A stretch of 64,000 nt of DNA from the NCBI GenBank assembly GCA_027405735.1, contig JAPEHQ010000008.1, positions 1,054,001 to 1,118,000 of the forward strand. The letters run 5' to 3'. Origin of the DNA: Mucor racemosus. Its lineage: Eukaryota > Mucoromycota > Mucoromycetes > Mucorales > Mucoraceae. Positions 1 through 11,038 of this stretch are shown here, piece after piece. Both the position numbers and the translations under genes were made by a program. The notes under the pieces are model-generated. The model was given only the letters and a program-made list of their open reading frames with translations. It was not told where the DNA came from and made no database searches. Position 1 is the first letter of the stretch. Each line of letters begins with the position of its first letter.

Positions 1-1620
1 TTCTCACACACTCATAGATCTCTGCATGAATCATACCTCTAACTGTTCAATTTAACTGAAATACATTGAACGTCAAAATCGTACTTGATAAACGCCTTAT
101 TTTATTACAAGTCAACACAACTAATTTGATATAAGTTTATCATCAGCAGTTGAATCAGATAAATTTGAGATTAGACGACCCCTTTTAATTAGCTTTTCAC
201 ACCATGAGCTAATAATGTACCGTTATTATAGACATGCTAATAAAGGATGGTGAGTTAACTCTAATGGACGAACGAGTCGATGTAGCAACATAAACAAAAT
301 ATTAAAATCAATCAACAGGTAATTATTATGATGTACTTTTGATAGTTGGTAGTTAGTCGTATACAAGGCGACATCTCGTTTTCCTCTTCTTGGCTGTTGG
401 TCATTAAACAGAAATAATTATCTTTTAGAAACTAAATAGATTAACAAGAGTTTATTCATTCATTTATTCATTCAAATCAAATCAATACTATACATGGTTT
501 TATAAACACCAATTTTAGTTTATTATTTTGTAAAACTTATTATCCAGGGCTTAGTTTCTGTATTCACAAGATAGGCCTAATTGATTGCTACTCTGTATTT
601 TTTGTTTTAACAAAAAACATTGATTTTTGGTCGAGATAATTAAAATGATAGTTTTTATCACAGCTTATAATCTATCATAACGGGGTTCCAAAATTTATCT
701 GTTGAAATGAACGAAAAATGATTCAAAAAATAAAATCGCTTGAATTTTCATGAATTGTGAAGTAAGTAGACCTAGCATATTAAATAGTTTTTGTACAGTT
801 TTGGATTCTGCATCCATCTAAACAAAATTCGGACAAACATTTCACATTAAATTTTGTGTGAAATGCAATTGAAATTTTGGAGATTTTTTGAGTATAAACA
901 TCACTTTTTATAAGTATATTTAAATTTTAATTACCTGAAATAATGCGCAAAAAAAGTATCTATTGATCGAGCTATTGCGAAACCTTCTAGCTGCATTTTT
1001 CGTAGAGAAAACAAGATTTTTGTCCAGATTTTTTTCAGATTCAGAATTTGGAATGAGGATATATAAGGGAAAAATGGAAGCTAGAAATGGAGGCACCTTT
1101 TTGTACACATTTTTGAGGATATCTCCACGAAAAATCAATATTTTAAAAAACTTTAAATTGGGTTCGAGAGAGCTTAACGAGCTTAATGACATGAATGCAA
1201 AAAAAATGTTGCTCGATTTAACCAATATTTTGAAACCTACTATAGAAATGCCCAAAAAAATGAAAAAAATAAAAGTGTTCAGAATTTTTTTATATTAAAA
1301 CATGTTATAGAGTACTTTGAAACAAGTAAGTTTTATTATTAAAAAGTGTTAGTATAGCTTAATTATTTGTAGAGATATGAAATCTCAAAGTTTTTGATTT
1401 TTAGTAGTGAAATACGTGTAAAAACCTGAAACATTAGCACTAAAAAAGTTATACCAACTACAAAAAGTGGGATATTTCCGGATTCTTGTTTTTAGATTAA
1501 AGCTGATGATCTCAGGTGCATTAACATATAACTTTTTCTTAGTGTTATTTAGTGAAAAAAAAAGTAGAGTAGGGATGAAAAATGAGACGCAGTTTGCAAG
1601 GGAAAAACAATTAATTTCGT
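1..1620 (+). repeat. Dispersed repeat family F, copy 1
   Basis: This stretch matches 50735-52690 over its whole length and 61190-62520 over its second half. Its core (about 960-1560) also matches the reverse complement of 17010-17640 and, weakly, 8700-9570. Shared landmarks are an 'opened' motif around 1008-1060, the block around 1120-1200, and a downstream part ending near a conserved 'ttatttagtg' at 1541-1550. The copy starts at or before the window edge. Short overlapping open frames exist on both strands in the core (963-1298 plus, 920-1255 minus). I see no terminal repeats or target duplication and no known transposase. It is probably a non-autonomous or decayed element of unknown class. 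Confidence 0.75.
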
Positions 1621-2239
1621 GCGTTTTTTAGTCTTCCATGATGTATAGAATAAATTCAGGAACAGGCAGCATAATGCGACCAATTCATATCTATTTAGCA
1701 ATGCCCATGGTATACATTCTACTAACATGCGATTAAGATGCGTCTGAAGTACAATTGCGACAGTCTCTGATGAAAGCACTGTTATGTAAACATAGTGTAC
1801 GTTGTTTTCAATCAACATTCTCTCATGGGCAGCATTTTTTCATATTGTATATATACTGAAAGCATATTTATACAAAGTTGTTCCTACTATTCGCTATATC
1901 AAAGTGCCCTATTCAACATTAAATTTCATCTTATCTAGGCAATGTTAATTTCATAATTTGAGGAATAAAGCATGTTTCAAGCTTTTCTAGCTTTTTGTAT
2001 TTTTTCTAAAAGTTACTTTTCTGTCTATGATGAAAATAAGATTGCTTTAAATGTTTTCTGGTGCATATCTGGGTATTTATTTGCTTTCAAGGTTATCAAT
2101 GCGAACATTGCACGCTCCCCATTCGCAAATGTCAATCATTTTCAACGATGCCAGGGACGGTCTTTTCTACTGTCTCTATTCCTTGCAAAAAATCGAGGGA
2201 GCAAATTTTACCAGTTTTACATCAACTTACATAGCAAAA
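1621..2239. other. Intergenic, no feature seen
   Basis: AT-rich DNA between repeat F copy 1 and the SMAP-like gene. It should contain that gene's promoter. I see no conserved frame, RNA gene or repeat. The short open frames overlapping 1972-2335 are chance frames that run into the first exon of the next gene. Confidence 0.5.
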
Positions 2240-2951
2240 ATGGGTAAGAGCGAAAAGAAGGATAAGAAGGTGGACAAGGTCATTGAAAAGAAGGTAAACC
2301 ACCAGAATAAGCTCTTTCTTATAGGCTTCACTTGAACTTACAAAAATCTTTAGGAGAAAAAAGAAAAAAAGGAAAAGAAGGAGAAATTAGATAAAAAAGA
2401 GAAAAAGAGCAAGAAGGAGAAAAAGGAACACAGCAAGGAAAAGAAAGACAAAAAAGAAAAGAAAAAGGACAAAAAGGATAAGAAAGAAAAGAAGGACAAA
2501 AAGAGAAAGCACTCTGAAAGTGAGAGCGAGGAAGAATTTGTCATTCATAAGAAAAATAAGGTTGCAGATCCTGTTGTTGAGTCAAAGGTAACATTTGATG
2601 CCTCAAATCTTTAATGACAAAAATATTGAATTTGTTTTTATTTAGCCTCAAGCAACTACCGAATCTACTGCCGGTTGGAATGATTGGAATAAAGCTTCTT
2701 TTGATGGTGATGATCAGAAAAAGAACAAGTTTTTGAGATTATTAGGTGCAAAGAAAAGTGCACCAGCAGCCACACAAGCGTTTGTACCTGCCAAAAAGTC
2801 TGGTGGAGGTCTTTATGGAGGTCTTAAAAGTGCAATTGATGAAGATGAGAAGCAGCGCATTTCTAATGATTTAGAAAAGCAATTTGATCATGGCTTACAA
2901 TTCAGAAAACAAATGCAAATGGGTCGTCGTGGTGGTTTAGGATTTAATTAA
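2240..2951 (+). CDS. Lysine-rich small acidic protein (SMAP) domain protein, KNOP1-like
   Basis: Three exons, 2240-2293, 2354-2587 and 2646-2951, all phase 0, give about 197 residues. Residues 1-75 are an extreme Lys/Glu-rich run of KKEK-type repeats, followed by a Ser/Glu acidic patch. The C-terminal part (about 120-197) reads KFLRLLGAKK, then a Gly-rich stretch, then a helix with EKQRISNDLEKQFDHGLQ and a terminal GGLGFN. A KFLRLMG-like start and a GLGF end are hallmarks of the SMAP domain of eukaryotic small acidic proteins and lysine-rich nucleolar protein 1. The family is nuclear or nucleolar and poorly understood, so no catalytic role is implied. The start is the first ATG that opens the lysine-rich exon. 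The gene is convergent with ATP4, with only about 140 bp between the stops. Confidence 0.8.
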
Positions 2952-3091
2952 AGTAAAAAGACAAAAAAAAGGTTATTTTTTTTTTATATAAATTTGCAGA
3001 ACAGAATGTGAATAAAAAACATAATATTATTTGTAAAAGACTATTCATCTGTAATATTTAAGGATGTGAATTTTTCTTTGTATACAATAAA

Positions 3092-4260
3092 TTAAGCGGT
3101 CTTGGCAACAGCTACAGAAGATATCATGTTAGAAATCAAAATTCTCTTTTATCAGATTAAGAAAAACTTACATTGAATGTCAAGGATAGCTTGATCCAAG
3201 ATTTCTTGTTGAATCTTGGGGTCTTGCAATTGCTTGTTGACCTTCTCGATCAAATAAGCAGCCAATTGCTTTTGCTCACGTTCACGAAGACTGGTTTCAT
3301 GACGAACCCAAGAATCCAAGGTAGACTTGACCTCAGAGGCAACAGAAACTTGTTGCTTCAATTCGAAAGCTTGAGCTTCCAATTGAGCAGTTTCGCGAGA
3401 AAGTTCGAAAAGAGCCTTGGTAACGTCAACAAGATCCTTCATTTGTCCAACTTCATCAATACGTTCTTGAACAGCACTCTTGTGATCATCACGAGCTTGA
3501 ACCAAGATGTTCTTGATACGCTATATAATCCAGACAGTAAATCAATATTGTTTTCCTCGATATTCAAATATATTGTAATAAATTACCTCAATGTGTTCGT
3601 TAGCCATGTTAGTGAAGGGTTCTCTGAGATACTTCAAGAGGACACCGAGAAGACCAGCAGAGGCAACCAAAACCAAAGTTTCTTCGTTCAAAACGTAGAT
3701 TTCCTTGGAGATCAAGAAAGCAGACAAACCAGTGGCAGCGGTAATGTAACCAGTCTTGGAGACGATGGAGTTACCGGGAAGAGAATCGATGAAGCTGTTA
3801 GCCTTTTCCTTGGGCTCCTCTAAAAACATCAAAAAAATTGTCAATAACATGTTTCTGATATTCCATGGTTTCCTCTCCTCTATATGTCTCTGGCTAATTC
3901 TATATAATCATCACCCAGATGTACATTCAAAAAACGTACATCTATTTATCTGTTTCTCTATACGTCTCCCGCCCTCTATTTTCTATTTTAAAAAGTAACG
4001 AACATGTACCTTCAGTCTTGGAGGTGAAACCACGGATACTATAAATGTATATATGAGATTTAAGTAATTAGCATTTGTTCGAATGACAATATTGTAGACT
4101 ACATACGCAGAAGCACGAACGGTTTGGCGAGAAGCGGCAGCAATAGTGGGACGAACAGCAGCAGCTAAATACGAAAATTAGTAAACAACTGACAGTTTGA
4201 AAAAACGCAAGAAAAAGGCTCTCTACCTGCAACGTTCTTGGTCAATAATCTAAAAGCCAT
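3092..4260 (-). CDS. ATP4: Mitochondrial F1Fo-ATP synthase subunit 4 (subunit b)
   Basis: Six exons on the minus strand: 4227-4260, 4107-4164, 4010-4038, 3587-3819, 3172-3520 and 3092-3111. Frame closes across all of them for about 240 residues, close to the roughly 244 of the yeast protein. The N-terminus (MAFRLLTKNVA..., rich in Arg, Ala and Ser, ending before an RGF motif) is a typical mitochondrial presequence. The mature start has the family motif KANSFIDSLPGNSIVSKTG, followed by two membrane segments (about residues 62-105). The long helical stalk contains the conserved FELKQQVSVASEVKSTLDSW and WVRHE motifs. Subunit b is the peripheral stator that holds F1 against the rotating c-ring in the inner membrane. 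The last exon is tiny (20 nt) and encodes only the final residues. Identity is strong from these motifs. Confidence 0.93.
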
Positions 4261-6180
4261 GTCGAGAAACTAGTTATGCGATAGGTGAGTAATTGAACAC
4301 ATTTAATCAATGATAGCAAATATCTTACATTTAATAAGTTTTGTCTCTAAACAAAAAGCAATGTATATGAAAATAGGCTTATTTTAAAATGGGCACCCCC
4401 ACACAATTACAGACACAAAGCATCCGTCCCCTTCAGAAAATTAAGCGAATCATAACCAGGGGGTAGCTAATAGGATTCTTTCAAACCGAAATTCTAAAGA
4501 ATCAGTTATACCCAGTGCGACGACGTCACGTAATTGGTAGTTTCCCCGCTTGTTTTGAGTAGTTTATATGTAATCCACTTGTCAAGAACTTACTGTGAAC
4601 CATTCAATGGATCCAAGATGTTGAATTGGGATATGTAACAGAGGAACCCAGTATTAATCAATCAGTATAGATCCAAGCTACTAAAAAAAAAAAGACTTAA
4701 ATATCTGTTTTTAAGCATATATTACTACTATACATCTCTTCGGTGTCATCAGTAAATATTACACTTCGTACAAAAACGATTTGCATTACATTACCATACA
4801 TTTATCATCAAGTAAAGAAATTTTATTGTATTCTGGAACTATTTACTAAGCAAACAAGCAAGCTCTTTTAGCGGATATGTATCAAATTTGCCATGTAGAT
4901 CATTCAGGGCATCCTAGTAACCGTTGATTTTCTCGGTATTTTTTGTATTGGAACATTAAATAAGATATCAGAGATTCGGTAGATAGTGTCAAACCATTGC
5001 TATTCCCTTCATCAAATTGAGAATGTACTCATTACAGTTTAGGTTGTGCATTACAATTTCAAATACCGCCGAACAAAATGAGACAAAACTTCATCAAAGA
5101 ATTTCCAAGAGTTATGCTATCGCTATATTAACAATATTACTTAACATACAGTATAATTTGGCTTTTGATTATAAGCTCCTATTTTTAATTTGATAAATAA
5201 ATTTATGGATTCTGAATTATAAGCTTCCAGAAAATAAACATTGATTTCGAAAATAATTTAAAATCACAAGCGTTTACCAATAATAATATTGATATAAAAC
5301 TATAGTTTGCTTTGGTATGATGCTTGACATCTTTGGGTTGCTAATAAACTGAAGATATCTGATGTTTTTTTTAAGTTTGCGAACTCCAAGTTGTATTCAT
5401 TATTTAGTAAGAATGTCATGGGCATTATAATGGTGCTTGCTATTGAAATCAGCCTTGAGAAACTCCTTAATTACAGCTTTCAACATGACCTCGCCCAATT
5501 AAAAAAGTAAAATTGTCAAAAATCTATGAAATAAGTCATTAAGCGAAGAAGTTGTAGCTAATTTTATTCAAGTATACAGCAACAGAGCCTCCAATTTTAC
5601 AAAGCCCAGCACAGCACATCAGAGTGAGCAAACTGATTTACCAAAACAAAAAATACCAGCACATAGAGCCAACAATAAAGAATATTTTTAAATGCTGTAT
5701 TGCTTGGTATCACCAAAATTGATGTAGAAATAATTCTTCAAGGAAAGCACACTTATATATTAGAACAAATTTGAGATTCTTTTCTTGCTTGAATACATAT
5801 TTTGAAAATCTTTCCAACCAAATAGAAGTTATCAATTACTAGGAACTAATTCAAAAGTATTATGTCTGAATGTCTGTATTTTGTTCCAGATATCATATAC
5901 GAAATTGTACGTAAAAGCTCGAGGTAAACGTACATCCAAATAACTGTATATCAATTTTTATCATGATCGAAAATCATTCAATCAAACAGAATTTTTCTCA
6001 TTTTTGGACTTCAAACAGCCATTTAATATGTATATTTTACTTTGCGTAGTCAATTGCTTGAGTAATCATGATTATTTTAGCTACTTTTTACATAATGCTT
6101 TGATATTTGTGGAAGGTTCTCAACTTACAAATCAACTTGCCTGTGACTCGGCTTCATTCTTTTTTTTTCAAACTTTTTTC

Positions 6181-6181
<1 letters not shown>
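4261..6181. other. Intergenic, no gene seen
   Basis: About 1.9 kb of AT-rich DNA between the 5' end of ATP4 and the promoter of the Sqt1-like gene. The first 300 bp should hold the ATP4 promoter and 5' leader. I see no RNA gene, repeat copy or conserved coding frame. The open frames at 6004-6401 are low-complexity products of the T tract. Confidence 0.5.

Positions 6182-6213
<32 letters not shown>
6182..6213. repeat. Poly(dA:dT) tract, 32 uninterrupted T
   Basis: A run of 32 T lies 44 bp upstream of the ATG of the Sqt1-like gene. Such tracts exclude nucleosomes in fungal promoters, so this is probably a promoter or 5'-leader element. Exact length may vary between isolates or be a sequencing artefact of homopolymers. 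Confidence 0.6.
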
Positions 6214-6216
<3 letters not shown>

Positions 6217-6256
6217 ATTAATCTTTTTAATCTATTATAACAAAATATTAGAAAAA

Positions 6257-7872
6257 ATGTCTGCTCCTGAACAAGTAAGTCGATTAACAATAGAGCTACT
6301 TTTTTAGAATAATATTCACCGAGAATACTTAAAAAAAACCATTCATTCACTTGCAGTTTGAAGAGGAAATCGATAATCTTGTTGAAGATGAATATGTCCA
6401 TGAAGCTGATGTTGAAGAGGAGGAGGTTCCCGATTTAGATCAAGGCGAACCCATGGAAGACGATGATGACGAGGGAGAGGATATTGATGGTAATAATGAT
6501 ATTCATTGTTAAAATACAGATTGAAAGTCTTATAAAATGCAATTAGACTCTGCAGATGGCTTTGAAGTTAGACCCAATGCCGATGATGAAAACACAATGG
6601 AACTTGCTGATGATTCAGTACAAGGTTTCTTTGATCATCGTGAACCCGTATATGCAATTGCTATGCACCCTACTAGTAACGGTATTATTGTAAGTGGTGG
6701 TGGTGATGATAAGAGTTATTTATGGCGTTGTGATACCGGTGAGATGATGAAATGTCTCGATGGCCACACTGATTCCGTTACAGCCGTCTCTTTCAGTTGT
6801 GATGGTAAATATGTTGCATCTGCTGCTATGGATGGTAAAGTTCGTGTATGGAATGCTGAAACTGGAGACTTTTGTGTTGCTGTCGATGGCCCTGATGAGA
6901 TTATTTGGATCGACTGGCATCCCAAGGGTAACATTTTATTAGCAGGTGCAAATGATTCAACAATTTGGATGTGGGCCAGTAAGTAAATTTTGACATTTTA
7001 TGTATTTATAAAGGTTGCAGATCAACTCAATTCTATAATTTAGTGCCTTCTGGTAAATTTATGAACATTTTCAATGGCCATGCTGGTCCTGTCACTGCTG
7101 GTTGTTTCACACCTGATGGTAAAAAGATTGTTTCAACTTCTGAAGATTCTAGTTTTATTATTTGGGATCCCAAAACTGCAGCTGCTGAATTCCGTTTGTC
7201 TGGTGATGACGCTCGTTTCCATGCTGAAGTCATTACATCTGTTTGCGTAAATAAGGATAGTACTTTGGCTATTACTGGTGATGCAACTGGTAAAGCTAGA
7301 CTTGTTAATATCTTGAACGGACATGTAAGTTGATTCAATATGATTATTAGATCTTTTACTGAATACTTATGGTCTTTTTTTTATAGATTGTCGCTTCTTT
7401 AGAAAATCATACTGATTCAGTCGAGACATCTTCTTTCTGTGATGTGTAAGAAAGAATTTAAAAATAACATATATTTTCATTTTTCTAATCACATATTTTC
7501 ATATAGTCTTCCTTTGGCTGCTACCGGTTCAGTTGACGGTACTGTTTCCATTTGGGATGTACAAACTCAACGTCTTCGTGCTACTTTGAGCCATGAGGAT
7601 GCCGTTGTTAAAGCTAAATTCGTTAAAAACTCTCCTATGCTTGCTACATGTTCAGCAGATAGAACTGTAAAGATGTGGGATGCTCGTACTGGACAATGCG
7701 TCAAGTCTTGGTCTGGTCATCGTGATACCGTTCTTGATATCGCCGTCGCAGAGTAAGTATATTACTTGCATATATGCTGATTCGTTTTTTATTAATAGTC
7801 TTTATTTTTAGTGATGGTAATGTCATCTGTTCCGCCTCTGATGATGGTACCTGTTTGGTATTCAGCATGTAA
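6257..7872 (+). CDS. SQT1: AAMP/Sqt1 family WD40 protein (uL16/Rpl10 assembly chaperone)
   Basis: Seven exons, 6257-6274, 6357-6489, 6547-6978, 7044-7324, 7387-7445, 7507-7752 and 7812-7872, give about 409 residues. An acidic N-terminus (residues 1-70, EEVPDLDQGEPMEDDDDEG type) precedes a WD40 propeller. The blades show typical GH...D...W/LWD spacing, for example HREPVYAIAMHPTSN, GGGDDKSYLWRCDTGE, GHTDSVTAVSFSCDGK, IIWIDWHPKGNILLAGAND and SADRTVKMWDARTGQC. The IDWHP...LLAG and DDK-x-x-LWR signatures match animal AAMP and yeast Sqt1. In yeast Sqt1 binds nascent Rpl10 (uL16) and protects it during late 60S assembly; animal AAMP has also been linked to cell migration. Function here is inferred from family. 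A T32 tract precedes the start. Confidence 0.85.
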
Positions 7873-8699
7873 TAGTATAATAGAAGCCGGGATTTTTGTA
7901 TTTTTTGAAGTAGAATATTTTTATATATATAATTAAAGCATAAAATGTATAAACAACAGAGTAAACATTGAAATATTGTGCCAAATGAGCTCTTTCTTTT
8001 GTCAGGTTTTTCTGTCATCCGAGATTGTAAGAGACTTAAATTTTTTTTTTTTTTTTGAAATCATTGAATCCAATCATCACATTTTTAGTTTCTAATGCGT
8101 TTTTGAGATTATCCCGAATAGACCAAGAATGTTTATTTTACAAAGACATGATATCTAGATGGTAAACATAACAATCGCATTTATGTACAATATGTTTCAG
8201 CTTTTCTTTGCGCTCTTTTGTGGACTCTTAGTGTCGCATATCTTTGAGTTTTATAAATTAATTCAGAGGCTTCATTTCAAATAGTTTTTCAAATTATGCA
8301 GTCGAATTTCAGACGCAAATACATATTATACAAAATGTACATAGAGAAAAACCTTGATTTTCATATAAACATGCTTAAACTTTCCAATATCGGCTTGCAT
8401 TTTCCCTGGTCCATCCTTCCCCCATTGGGAGAATGGCTATATATGATGTCCACACTTGATTTTTCGGTTCCCACTGATGCGACAGCTTCCAAACTACCTA
8501 ATTGTCTATAATCGGGGTACATAGTCAGAGAATCTAAGGATTCCGTCGGTATTATTCTAAAAAAAAACTTTTCCTTGAGTGTGCATACAATAGATCTTTG
8601 CAAAATACATGGGTACATTTTTATTTTGCAAAGAAATATTGAATTTTTCATTGAGAAAATGGGTTTCCTAATCCAAACCTACTGCAAATACACAGTTTT
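7873..8699. other. Intergenic, no feature seen
   Basis: AT-rich region downstream of the Sqt1-like gene. It has a T run at 8041-8056. The short open frames at 8296-8651 on both strands have no recognisable domain or codon bias. I call nothing here. Confidence 0.5.
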
Positions 8700-9570
8700 C
8701 TGAGTTTAAATTACGAAACGACAAATCTGATCAAAATTGATCAAAAAAATTGAATCGATGAAAAATGCAACAAAGTGCATACTAAGTTGGACTAGTTTAC
8801 TAAATATTTTATGTGCAACTTTGTATTTCGCATCGAGTGGCATAAATTTTGGATAATTTTTTCTCATAAAATTTATTGTAAAATTGACGTTAATTTTTGT
8901 AGGTTTTTCCACATTTCCTCTACAGCTTTGGTTAAACATTTATAATTTTACTTTATCATAAAATAACCTGCATAATTATCTACAGATTAAGCTACTGCTT
9001 GTAGCTGTAGCTATATTATTCGTGGAGAAATCAAATATTTTGTGTGATTTTTTTGGGATCCGAAAAAAAAAGACCTGTAGATGCTCATGAAAAATGTGGG
9101 GATGAATCGGCCACTACTTTTTTCAACACTATTTTTTCAATTTCTCCATCAAAAATTGGGATATTTAAAAAAACTAAATTGCTACGGATAGATATATATG
9201 AGCACTATAACTTGAGTATATAAAACGCTATAGTTGATATACTGAGTGCTTGAGAATATCAAAAAAGACGCAAAATATGAAAATTCTTAAATTCTCTAAT
9301 ACTCAAACATGTTTAAGAGTATTTTGAAACAAGAAGAACTCAGCTAAAATTAATCCTGTATCGTAAATTTTCGATGAGATATACTTCTGCAAAGTTTTGA
9401 TTTTAAGCAGTGAAAAAGTAAACTCAGATCTTTAGAGAGTTTTTTTTGAGCTGTAGAGCATGGCAAATGAAAAAAATAAGATTTATATTTAGCTTTAACA
9501 TCTCAAGTATGATCTTGAATTTTTTATTTTACAGTTTTTTTGAATAAATAAAGAAGTAGGACGGAATTAC
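8700..9570 (+). repeat. Dispersed repeat family F, copy 5 (degraded)
   Basis: A diverged copy of the F repeat in plus orientation. Matching landmarks, in order: the 'gatcaaaa' region at 8730-8760, the lead-in to the core near 9010-9040 (cgtggagaaatcaa against cgtagagaaaacaa), the block around 9140-9180 (tctccatcaaaaattggg against tctccacgaaaaatcaat), the 'gagtattttgaaacaag' landmark near 9315-9332, and 'gagatatacttctgcaaagtttt' near 9374. Many indels make it the oldest of the five copies. No open frame survives. Confidence 0.5.
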
Positions 9571-10980
9571 AATTCATTCCTTTTAGACTACGAAATGCTA
9601 TAAACTCAAATTTAGAAATCAATTTATATATGTACAAGTTAAATATCAAGTTTATGCATGAAGATGCATTTTGATTACATAGTAAAAGGCTAAATTATAT
9701 TGTGAGTTCGTTCTCAGTCGAAATAATATCTGTGGAAAACTAAACGACATGAACTATCACATTTTTTTTAATGTGGATATTTGAGAAAAAAAAAGTGGAT
9801 AGTTTAGGAGCTGTCCTACCAGTGCGAGCCGAAATATAGATATATAACTATATATGGTAATTTCAGATGTAAACATATAACACCATAATAATAAAAAATA
9901 TGAATACTGTTTTGTTAAAAGTTATTGAGATTGTTGTTATTTTCACTAGAAACTGATTTCATACTGTTGCGCCTAGCTCTAATATTTTGCAAAATCATTT
10001 TCGCAAAAAGTAAACCATTAGATGTATAATTAAAATATGTACATACCTTAATATTAGATAGATTTATACTTTGTATAGACTCTGTTGAGAAATTGAAAAA
10101 TCCCATCTCGATGATGATCAACGTTTTAAAACACCGCTAATCAGGTCAAAAGATATCTTGCTGTCGATAATCTTGCATGGTATATAATATTAAGAGCCTA
10201 TCAAAGATTTCTATGTACTCCCAAGAAGGTGTGAAATTCAGGATTTGATTAGCGTTAGAATAGGCTTATTACACGACGAGATAAATGACTGTAAACTTGA
10301 AATTATGTAACATTTAGCGGAAATTTATAGGGTGTCTACTAGATTGTATAGAGGTTTCTTTTTATTTGAATGTTCGATGTAGAAACAAAAAAAAACCTCT
10401 ACGATAAAGCTGAGAACTTAGGGAATACCAATTAGCTTCAAGTAATTGTATATCATACTTGTAACTTTTGTAAAAATTCTCAAACAATAGGCTGATCTGT
10501 ATAAGCAAGCAATTATCACGTTTTCTTTTCAGCGCACAATGAGTAGATGACTTAAATTGGCACGGAGGCAATGTTCTTTTTAATTTAAAAGGCAATGGCC
10601 AACATCTTTATTTAAAGGTTCGTACTACTTGATTTGTCGGCGTTATTTTAAAGTATGCCAATTTCAAATGTACCATTTCCAGCGTTATTTTCGCAACTAA
10701 TTAAGCACATTTTTAGATCTAGATGTGGGATATTTGATACAAACTATTCAGAAACAGGTGCTTAGGTACATTTGAATACATTATATCAATTGAAATCTTT
10801 GTCGTTAATATGTATTCAAGACCTTCTAAACCTCTGATGACGTGGTAAACAACATTGATTTTCGTTCTCATCAACATGTTCACCTATTAGAACTCGAGGT
10901 TTTTTTCCTTTTTTTTTTTCTTCTTCCTTTTAAACAGCTAAATCTCTTTTTTTTTTATCTTATATTCTTCTTTTAGCTAC
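9571..10980. other. Intergenic, no gene seen
   Basis: AT-rich DNA between the degraded F copy and the casein kinase promoter. No domain-bearing frame, RNA gene or repeat copy was recognised. The last 100 bp are pyrimidine-rich (10900-10980), a common feature upstream of fungal starts. Confidence 0.5.
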
Positions 10981-10989
10981 ATAAAAAAA

Positions 10990-11000
10990 CGTATATAAAA
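10990..11000 (+). promoter_or_regulatory. Possible TATA element of the casein kinase gene
   Basis: A 'gtatataaaa' motif lies about 40 bp before the ATG, after a C/T-rich stretch. A second 'cgtatata' follows directly. The spacing to the start codon is short, so the mRNA leader would be brief. This is a guess based on sequence alone. Confidence 0.3.
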
Positions 11001-11038
11001 CGTATATACTCAACTGAAATTGATATATATTTTTCAAA

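Noticed and set aside
2350..2544. Ser/Phe-rich minus-strand open frame
   Set aside because: It is the antisense of the lysine-rich second exon of the SMAP-like gene (AAG/GAA repeats).
3173..3823. 216-codon plus-strand open frame
   Set aside because: Antisense shadow of ATP4 exons 4 and 5; the minus strand has clear ATP4 motifs.
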